From an uncultured Pirellula sp. (GTDB lineage Bacteria > Planctomycetota > Planctomycetia > Pirellulales > Pirellulaceae), in the NCBI GenBank assembly GCA_903892365.1, contig CAITIF010000798.1, positions 1-7,767 on the forward strand: a stretch of 7,767 nt of DNA. The letters are read 5' to 3'. Shown one piece after another: positions 1 to 5,228 of the stretch. The first letter of the stretch is position 1. Every line of letters starts with the position of its first letter. The position numbers were made by a program, and so were the translations under genes. The notes beneath the pieces are model-generated. The model ran no database searches. It was not told where the DNA came from and worked only from the letters and a program-made list of their open reading frames with translations.

Positions 1-132
1 CATGAATTGCGCCCTGATTGCCCTAAGTTGTCAGCCAATTCGGTTATGTCTGTTTCCAATCGTAGATGGTTCATCGCGATCCACTTGAACGCAGGTGCAA
101 GCTTTGATGTTGCAAAGTTTGGCTCCCACTCG

Positions 133-211
133 TACTTGTACTCAGCGCCAGCGGTACTCGTGCTCGGCCGCCGTGTTTCGAGTACGAGTACCATTTCATT
201 GAGTACGAGTA
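133..211 (+). repeat. 79-bp nested inverted-repeat element, copy 1
   Basis: The element is two inverted repeats, one inside the other. Outer arms are 133-144 and 200-211 (12 bp). Inner arms are 153-166 (GGTACTCGTGCTCG) and 179-192 (CGAGTACGAGTACC), 14 bp, around a 12-base loop. Unpaired segments are 8 bases on the left (145-152) and 7 on the right (ATTTCAT). All arms derive from the unit GTACTC or its complement GAGTAC. The outer stem can extend to 129-144/200-215. Three stem positions depart from perfect pairing (137/207, 162/183, 132/212), and all three are G-U wobbles if the + strand is the RNA. It lies about 145 bases before the pitA start. It could be a REP-like dispersed element or a structured leader RNA. 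Copy 2 at 3319-3397 has the same segment lengths in the opposite orientation. Confidence 0.85.
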
Positions 212-259
212 TGAGAAAGAAAAACCCTGTTTTCTAGAAGTTTGGTATCGGGTCTCCGA

Positions 260-276
260 TTTTCACAACATGAAAA
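260..276. promoter_or_regulatory. Small inverted repeat in the pitA leader, possible operator
   Basis: TTTTCA and TGAAAA form a perfect 6-bp inverted repeat around the spacer CAACA, 80 bases before the pitA start codon. Size and position would suit a dimeric repressor or activator site. It does not resemble the direct-repeat Pho box of E. coli. Inverted repeats this short arise by chance, so this is only a candidate. Confidence 0.2.
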
Positions 277-356
277 CGATCGCCTGCGGTTCAGTAAAAT
301 GGATTCAGACCGGTGACCTCGCCACGGACAATCATCTTCTCTAACGAAAGCTAACT

Positions 357-1757
357 GTGTTCGGACTCGATCTTGGAATGTCAATTCTGCTGGTTTTGTG
401 TCTTCTATGCGTCTGTGCATTCGAATTCATCAACGGGTTTCACGACACCGCCAATGCGGTCGCGACTGTAATCTACACCAATTCGCTCAAACCTTGGCGA
501 GCGGTTCTGTTGTCGGGCATTTTGAATGGGATTGGGGTTTTTGTTGGTGGCACGGCGGTTGCCATGGGGATTATCAACATGCTGCCGGTGGAAACTCTGG
601 TGGATCAAAATGTCACCCACAGCTTATGCATGGTAGCTGCCATCTTGTTGACTGCCATCTTTTGGAATCTTGGGACTTGGATTCTCGCAATTCCCGCCTC
701 AAGTTCCCATACCCTGGTTGGATCAATCGTTGGGGTTGGAATCGCGTACAGCTTGCTGCCTGGAACGGGCGAAGCGGCGGTGAACTGGCAGAAAGCCGGC
801 GAAGTAGGCTTGTCCTTGTTGATCTCCCCTCTTTTCGGATTCGTACTTGCGATCATGCTTCTCAGCTTGATGGCGACGTTGTTCGCTCGCAGTAAGACGC
901 TCTTTACATCCCCTGAAGGCGACGCGCCTCCACCTTGGTGGATTCGATCCATTCTGGTGTTTACCTGCGGGTTGGTTTCCTTTTCGCACGGCTCGAACGA
1001 TGGACAGAAGGGGATCGGGCTCATGATGTTGATACTGATCGGGATCATTCCAGCTACCTTTGCTTTGAATCAAAACGTACCGATTCAGGATTTTGAGAAA
1101 ACGGTAGCCATCCTTCAAAAGGATTTCGTCGCCGCCAAGGAAACAGCCCCAAGCCCTGACTTCCGATCCAAGCTGGAAAAGGCAGATGCCGCGATCGAGC
1201 AGCTTGCTGTGTTGTCCGCCACCATCGTAAGCGAATCGAAGTACGGGCCAAATAGCTTTGAGATCAGAAAGAATATTTTACTCTTGAGAAACGAACTGAA
1301 GAGTCTGAAGAATGAGCCTGGCTTCACGAAATCGGCCGAAGCAAAATCTCTGTACGAAAATGTAGAAAAGCTGAAGCAGTTCACCGACTATGCCCCGCTC
1401 TGGGTGGTTGTTCTGATCGCTCTTTCGTTGGGGATTGGAACTATGGTTGGATGGAAGAGAATCGTCGTTACCATCGGCGAGAAAATTGGCAAGACTCATT
1501 TGACGTACGCTCAAGGTGCCACGGCCGAAATAGTTGCCGCGAGCACGATTGCGGCTTCGACCTACCTTGGTTTGCCTGTCAGTACCACTCACGTTCTATC
1601 GTCCGGGATCGCGGGTGCGATGTTCGCTTCGGGTGGTGTCAACAATCTTGATCGAAGCACCATAACTAAAATCTTGCTGGCTTGGGTTCTGACCTTGCCT
1701 GTTTGCTTAACCATGTCCGCGACGCTCTTTCTACTGTTCCGATACGTGTTTGGATAA
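357..1757 (+). CDS. pitA: PitA-type low-affinity inorganic phosphate transporter (PiT family)
   Basis: This inner-membrane symporter should take up phosphate, in the PiT family probably as a neutral metal-phosphate complex driven by protons. The 466 residues show the duplicated PiT layout. The N-terminal half has GFHDTANA (27-34) and ASSSHTLVG (114-122). The C-terminal half has HGSNDGQKG (211-219) and VSTTHVLSSG (408-417). A soluble, helix-prone loop at about 237-345 separates the halves, as in E. coli PitA (about 499 residues); both ends are hydrophobic membrane segments. I chose the GTG at 357 because FGLDL (2-6) aligns with the start of E. coli PitA and GAAAG lies six bases upstream; the ATG at 378 is the alternative. 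Planctomycete and other Pit genes often sit beside a PhoU-like DUF47 gene, but here the next gene is a TAXI-type protein 20 bases on, probably in the same transcript. The family call is secure; phosphate over another anion is inferred from motif similarity. Confidence 0.95.
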   Translation: MFGLDLGMSILLVLCLLCVCAFEFINGFHDTANAVATVIYTNSLKPWRAVLLSGILNGIGVFVGGTAVAMGIINMLPVETLVDQNVTHSLCMVAAILLTAIFWNLGTWILAIPASSSHTLVGSIVGVGIAYSLLPGTGEAAVNWQKAGEVGLSLLISPLFGFVLAIMLLSLMATLFARSKTLFTSPEGDAPPPWWIRSILVFTCGLVSFSHGSNDGQKGIGLMMLILIGIIPATFALNQNVPIQDFEKTVAILQKDFVAAKETAPSPDFRSKLEKADAAIEQLAVLSATIVSESKYGPNSFEIRKNILLLRNELKSLKNEPGFTKSAEAKSLYENVEKLKQFTDYAPLWVVVLIALSLGIGTMVGWKRIVVTIGEKIGKTHLTYAQGATAEIVAASTIAASTYLGLPVSTTHVLSSGIAGAMFASGGVNNLDRSTITKILLAWVLTLPVCLTMSATLFLLFRYVFG

Positions 1758-1777
1758 CTGTCACCTACGAGATCACA

Positions 1778-3247
1778 ATGCTTCGAAATCAGAGAGAATG
1801 GGGACTGCTAGCCGCTGCGGTGGCATTGCTCGCGATAGGTGCTTGGGTAGGATTGCGTACCCCCAAGGTACCCCGTGTCGTTTCATTACGCATGACCGCG
1901 GGCAATGCGACAGGGATTCGACATCGTCTTGCTGTTGAATTCGCTAAAGAATCACGAGCCTTGGGATTCAATATCGAAGTCATCCCGACCGACGGCTCCG
2001 AAGAGGCTTTGGAAAAACTGAATAGCGGCAGTTTCGATTTGGCCATGGTACAAGGTGGACTCTTCGACGATTCCATTCGCAACGTTCGCCAAATTTGCCC
2101 GCTTCATGTGGAACCATTGCATGTCCTAGTAAAGCCTAGACTTTTAGAGCCAGTCCTTCAGAACGGTCTGCAACATCTGCAAGGCCATTCTATCAACCGA
2201 GGGACACCGGGAAGTGGTAGCTATGCGTTGGCCACCGAGGTATTGCGATTCGCCGGCCTTCAGATCGATGAAGTTGGATCGTCCCCTGATTTTTATTCGG
2301 ACACCAAAAGCTATGCAGAACTCCTTGGTACCAAAGAAATCGAATCCATGCCCGATGCTTTCTTTTCCGTATCCACATTGCCTTCCCCCATTGCAAACGC
2401 CTTGATTGATACGTTTAGCTACCAATTGATACCCGTCGAGTTTGGGGAGGCGTTTTCGATCGAAGCGATGGCACAACTTGGGGCCGTAGGAAATCGAAGT
2501 CTCATCGATCGGAGGCATGTGTTTGCTACCAGTATTCCCCCCTTCACTTACTCGGTAGAACGCAGGACGCCAAATCGTACTTTACCAACGATTGGAACTC
2601 GCTTGCTGTTCGTTGCCAACACCAACGTCGACGGCGGCACCATCAGTCGACTGCTAGACGTTTTATTTCAATCGAGTATCGCAACGAATGAACGGCCTAC
2701 GATCGATGCGAGTTTGTTAGATTTGCCGACGGAATTTCCAATGCATATTGGAACACAATCCTATCGCCAGAGAAACAAACCGATCATCGCGGGGGATGCC
2801 GTTGATTACTTTGAGAAGGTTCTTGCTATAACGGCAACGCTGGCGGGTGGGACCTTTTTTGTGGTGCAATGGGCACGTCAAAAGGCTAGACGGCGACGCG
2901 AATCGAGCTTCGCGAATTACATGGAACGCGTCATCGCGATCGAACGGGAGTCGTTGCACAATGAACTTTCTGCTAATCTCGATCTTGCTTCATTAATCCG
3001 CCTTCAGAAGGAGCTTGCCGATCTCAAGTCGGAAGCGGTAACGAAGTTCGCCAGTGGGCAGTTGGAAGGCGAAGGATTGATTCACGGTTTCTTAGCGTTG
3101 GTAAACGATTCCCGCGATCAGTTAACTCGATTGATTCTGCATCAGCGCGAGAACATTGAACAACTTGCGGCGGAGCAACACTCTAGTCCTGATCAAGTAT
3201 GGCTGCAGCAATCGAAAGAAAGATCCCCCAACTCCAGCCAGGGCTAA
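1778..3247 (+). CDS. Membrane-anchored TAXI-family (TRAP-type) binding protein with cytoplasmic helical tail
   Basis: The 489 residues begin with a membrane segment (about 9-25). A periplasmic domain follows (about 35-335) that resembles TAXI solute-binding proteins of TRAP transporters: a strand and helix with AGNATGIRHRLA (41-52), DGSEEALEKLNSGSFDLAMVQ (72-92), RGTPGSGSYALATEVLR (141-157), and the typical ending MHIGTQSYR (322-330). A second membrane segment (about 346-364) is followed by RQKARRRRE (367-375), which places the last 125 residues in the cytoplasm. That tail is charged and helix-prone and may form a coiled coil. The ATG at 1778 is preferred over the longer frame from 1682, which would overlap pitA by 76 bases. 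ACGAGA lies five bases before the ATG. No TRAP permease gene is visible. Following pitA by 20 bases suggests co-transcription. A role in sensing or in modulating the transporter is inference; the ligand is unknown. Confidence 0.8.
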   Translation: MLRNQREWGLLAAAVALLAIGAWVGLRTPKVPRVVSLRMTAGNATGIRHRLAVEFAKESRALGFNIEVIPTDGSEEALEKLNSGSFDLAMVQGGLFDDSIRNVRQICPLHVEPLHVLVKPRLLEPVLQNGLQHLQGHSINRGTPGSGSYALATEVLRFAGLQIDEVGSSPDFYSDTKSYAELLGTKEIESMPDAFFSVSTLPSPIANALIDTFSYQLIPVEFGEAFSIEAMAQLGAVGNRSLIDRRHVFATSIPPFTYSVERRTPNRTLPTIGTRLLFVANTNVDGGTISRLLDVLFQSSIATNERPTIDASLLDLPTEFPMHIGTQSYRQRNKPIIAGDAVDYFEKVLAITATLAGGTFFVVQWARQKARRRRESSFANYMERVIAIERESLHNELSANLDLASLIRLQKELADLKSEAVTKFASGQLEGEGLIHGFLALVNDSRDQLTRLILHQRENIEQLAAEQHSSPDQVWLQQSKERSPNSSQG

Positions 3248-3583
3248 TACATCGATTCGATGGTAAGCATATCGCCACAACGAAACCGTACATTGTCCTA
3301 GCTTGAACCGCGGGCTCTTACTCGTACTCAATGAAATGGTACTCGTACTCGCAAAACGCTGGTCGAGTACGAGTACCGCAGGTGCTGAGTACGAGTACGA
3401 AAAGCCACGTCTCCCGAGAGAGCGGTAGTTGGGATTCCGGTTTTGCGCAAAATCAATAGGCTCTTGCCGCGACCTCCTATCTACCGTAAACAAACTCAAC
3501 GCAGCTAGCGTCAGCGGCTCACTGAAGAAAAGAGCCAACTGCCAATGAACCCAATGGATTTATTGTTTTCGCTTCGCTTGAAA
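3248..3583. other. Convergent intergenic region with repeat copy 2
   Basis: This gap separates the ends of the TAXI-type gene (+) and the aminotransferase gene (-). Its main content is the 79-bp element at 3319-3397. A weak hairpin, GGCTC/GAGCC with an 11-base loop (3516-3536), lies 47 bases past the aminotransferase stop, but no T-run follows on either strand. I see no further gene. Open frames across the element exist only because GTACTC repeats carry no stop codons in several frames. Confidence 0.6.
3319..3397 (-). repeat. 79-bp nested inverted-repeat element, copy 2 (inverted relative to copy 1)
   Basis: On the - strand this copy has the same segment order and lengths as copy 1. Outer arms TACTCGTACTCA (3319-3330) and TGAGTACGAGTA (3386-3397) pair perfectly over 12 bp. 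Inner arms GGTACTCGTACTCG (3338-3351) and CGAGTACGAGTACC (3364-3377) pair perfectly over 14 bp. The 7-base segment reads ATTTCAT on the - strand, identical to copy 1, while the 8-base segment matches at 6 of 8 and the loop at about 7 of 12. Similarity stops at the element edges. It sits between two converging genes, so it could act as a two-way transcript end or 3' stabiliser, although no T-run is present. Confidence 0.85.
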
Positions 3584-4771
3584 TTATGCTTGCTTGAAGG
3601 CACGGATGCCGCTTAGCAGTTGGTCGTTCTCGCTGTCGGTGCCCATGGAAATGCGGACGTAATTGGGAAGATTCCATCGCATGCCGCTACAAATCAGGAC
3701 GCCACGGTCTGCTAAAAAACTGACCAGCGGGGCACAGTTGTGCCCTAAATCAACCCAGCAGAACCCAACATCGCTAGGCGTCATCTTCCAGCCTGCATCG
3801 CGAAAGCCTCGTTGCCAAAGTGCGTTAGTCTTTTGGTACAGTTCTTTCGTATGGGCGATGTGCCGCGTGTCGTCCAAGGCAGCCTCTGCCGCCAGAACAC
3901 CTGCCATGCTCATGGAAAGTCTTCCCAGCATGAAGGGCTTGATTTTGCTGATCACAGATGTCGATGCCACTGCATACCCTACACGCAACCCAGCAAGTCC
4001 ATAGATCTTAGAGAAGGTTCTTGCCACCAATACATTGTCGAGATTCTTTGCGAGTTCGATGGCTGATACCTTATCGCCGCTGGGTAGGAAATCAATATAG
4101 GCCTCGTCCACCAACAGCAGGGCATCTTTCGGAATAGAATCCGCTAAGGATTCGATTTCACTCAAGGGGATCGATGTGCCTGTGGGGTTGTTCGGATTGC
4201 AAAGAACCACCAATTTTGTGCTGCTGTCAATCGCCTGGATCATGTCCGTTGTGGAAACACGTCCCGATTCGTTCAAGGGAATGAGCCGCCGTTCTAGTTG
4301 AGTTCCTGGCATGGTCGCTACGGCATCCCCCAGGGCAGAATAGCTCGGGTTGGCTTCTACCAAATTTCCTTTTTGAGTTCCAAAAGCCCATGCGATCGAT
4401 CGCAAGATTTCTGACGATCCAACACCTAGCAGCAAATCTGTATTTCCTTCTAACGGTGGCGTGGGCACAAGCGACAACTCACCGGTCGCATGGCGGTAGG
4501 TCATTCCATGCATTTTTCGGAGCTTCATCTCCAATCGCGGCCCTTCGGACAGCGGATAACGGCTGAGCATATTTGTATGGGACTCAATCGCAGCAAGGGA
4601 AAGTGGCGACGGCCCTAAGGGATTCTCATTGAACAGGATTCGCGTTTTCTTCGGATGGGCATTTCCTCCCGCATGAGTTGCACCCATTAACAATTCGCCT
4701 GCAAATCCAGAACACCAAGTCGCAGCTGAACTCGCGACACCCAATGTAAAACCACGGCGAGTCACCGGCAT
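3584..4771 (-). CDS. Tat-exported HisC-like PLP-dependent aminotransferase (class I/II)
   Basis: This is a fold-type I aminotransferase of 395 residues with a twin-arginine signal at its N-terminus (TRRGFTLG, 4-11, then a hydrophobic stretch to about 30). Removing roughly 36 residues leaves about 359, the usual HisC length. The core motifs are intact: FNENPLGPSP (47-56), GVGSSEIL (116-123), NPNNPTG (192-198), DEAYIDF (222-228), FSKIYGLAGLRVGY (253-266) with the likely PLP lysine K255 and R263, and YVRISMG (371-377) with the likely carboxylate- or phosphate-binding R373. The N-terminal PYxPG motif common in HisC is absent. By eye, the position equivalent to E. coli HisC Arg322 is C361. The enzyme therefore probably acts in the periplasm on a substrate other than histidinol phosphate, which remains unknown. 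The ATG has a strong ribosome site, AGAGGA, seven bases upstream. The gene stands alone on its strand. Confidence 0.9.
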   Translation of the reverse strand: MPVTRRGFTLGVASSAATWCSGFAGELLMGATHAGGNAHPKKTRILFNENPLGPSPLSLAAIESHTNMLSRYPLSEGPRLEMKLRKMHGMTYRHATGELSLVPTPPLEGNTDLLLGVGSSEILRSIAWAFGTQKGNLVEANPSYSALGDAVATMPGTQLERRLIPLNESGRVSTTDMIQAIDSSTKLVVLCNPNNPTGTSIPLSEIESLADSIPKDALLLVDEAYIDFLPSGDKVSAIELAKNLDNVLVARTFSKIYGLAGLRVGYAVASTSVISKIKPFMLGRLSMSMAGVLAAEAALDDTRHIAHTKELYQKTNALWQRGFRDAGWKMTPSDVGFCWVDLGHNCAPLVSFLADRGVLICSGMRWNLPNYVRISMGTDSENDQLLSGIRAFKQA

Positions 4772-4778
4772 AATAGAA

Positions 4779-4784
4779 TCCTCT
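4779..4784 (-). promoter_or_regulatory. Ribosome binding site of the aminotransferase gene
   Basis: On the - strand AGAGGA lies seven bases before the ATG at 4771-4769. It is the best Shine-Dalgarno match in the window and fixes the start, and so the presence of the Tat signal. Most other genes here have only weak matches. Confidence 0.75.
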
Positions 4785-4831
4785 TGATACTCAATGAAAG
4801 AATGGATGGTAGCAGCCCGAGAGGAATCGCG

Positions 4832-4860
4832 AGTATAACGGCCCGATGCCCCCTAAGCAA
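4832..4860 (-). promoter_or_regulatory. Candidate sigma-70-type promoter for the aminotransferase gene
   Basis: On the - strand TTGCTT (4860-4855) and TATACT (4837-4832) are separated by 17 bases. The -10 box matches the consensus at 5 of 6 and the -35 box at 3 of 6. Transcription would start near 4825, giving a leader of about 54 bases that includes the strong ribosome site. Promoter rules in planctomycetes are poorly known, so confidence is limited. Confidence 0.35.
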
Positions 4861-5008
4861 ACGAAGCGACTGAAAACACAGCGTCTACGATCTCAGGTTG
4901 CTAAACAGGGATTGCTCGGATTGGCCGCATCGTGCACAGCACCCATGCGATTAAAGAAGGCAGTTGGGCCTGCATGGTTGGCTAACCAAAGGAAAAGCTA
5001 AACACGCG

Positions 5009-5021
5009 ATTCGTTGCGAAT
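5009..5021. promoter_or_regulatory. Short palindrome upstream of the candidate sigma-54 promoter
   Basis: ATTCG and CGAAT flank the spacer TTG, a perfect 5-bp inverted repeat. Its centre is about 83 bases before the -24 element, a typical distance for an enhancer-binding activator of sigma-54. Chance occurrence is quite possible. Confidence 0.15.
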
Positions 5022-5096
5022 TTGTTGCGTTTTCTCCGGCGTCCTTGGACAAAACGCTTACACCTCGCGCATCGAACGGATCTGGCGTGGCACGAT

Positions 5097-5112
5097 TGGC
5101 ATTCCTATTGCA
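5097..5112 (+). promoter_or_regulatory. Candidate sigma-54 (-24/-12) promoter for the 479-residue protein gene
   Basis: TGGCATTCCTATTGCA fits the sigma-54 pattern TGGCACRNNNNTTGCW. GG is at 5098-5099 and GC at 5110-5111, with the required 10 bases between them. TGGCA and TTGCA are both exact; the two deviations are T for C and T for the purine after TGGCA. Transcription would start near 5123, about 106 bases before the ATG at 5229. No better sigma-70-type pair was found in this interval. Confidence 0.4.
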
Positions 5113-5228
5113 CTATCGATCCGGCAGCAGTACGTATCATTTGCTATAACCTCGTACGGATTGCCATAACAAGGTATCTTGTGATGATCCTTGAAATGAA
5201 TTCGCTCCACCGATGGACCTAAAGAAGC

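Larger units (their letters stand above)
1..356. other. Left-edge region without a confident gene; leader of pitA
   Basis: These 356 bases hold no gene I can defend. Bases 1-132 are open on both strands. The + strand is open from the window edge to 237. The - strand has an ATG at 74-72, preceded by a GTGGA that could serve as a weak ribosome site, and stays open to the edge, so the 5' end of a leftward gene is possible. I recognise neither translation. From 133 to 211 lies the first 79-bp inverted-repeat element. Bases 212-356 form the pitA leader, with a small inverted repeat at 260-276 and an in-frame stop at 342-344. I could not find a convincing -35/-10 pair for pitA. Confidence 0.5.
4772..5228. 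other. Divergent intergenic region between the aminotransferase and the 479-residue protein
   Basis: These 457 bases separate two divergent starts. They contain the aminotransferase ribosome site, a candidate leftward -35/-10 promoter (4832-4860), a short palindrome (5009-5021) and a candidate rightward sigma-54 promoter (5097-5112). The 12-mer TACTCAATGAAA (4788-4799) also occurs at the outer-arm boundary of repeat copy 2. Small open frames on + between 4964 and 5222 have no ribosome site or recognisable sequence, so I do not call genes. The region is long enough for a small RNA, but nothing specific shows one. Confidence 0.55.

Noticed and set aside
7..237. 76-residue + frame at the left edge
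   Set aside because: Its second half is the repeat element in translation, and the first half has no recognisable sequence or ribosome site.
1682..1777. N-terminal extension of the TAXI-type gene
   Set aside because: It overlaps pitA coding sequence, reads as a different frame of pitA, and puts extra residues before a normal N-terminal anchor.
3516..3536. GGCTC/GAGCC hairpin downstream of the aminotransferase gene
   Set aside because: The stem is 5 bp with an 11-base loop and has no T-run, so it is not a convincing terminator.
3122..3538. Long open frame on - across repeat copy 2, reading YSYSAPAVLVLD and STSTISLSTS
   Set aside because: It is open because GTACTC/GAGTAC repeats carry no stop codons, it overlaps the end of the TAXI-type gene, and copy 1 gives the same peptide signature. 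It is repeat-derived, not a gene.
4964..5222. Small + frames in the divergent region
   Set aside because: They overlap one another, have no ribosome site, and cover the sigma-54 candidate.
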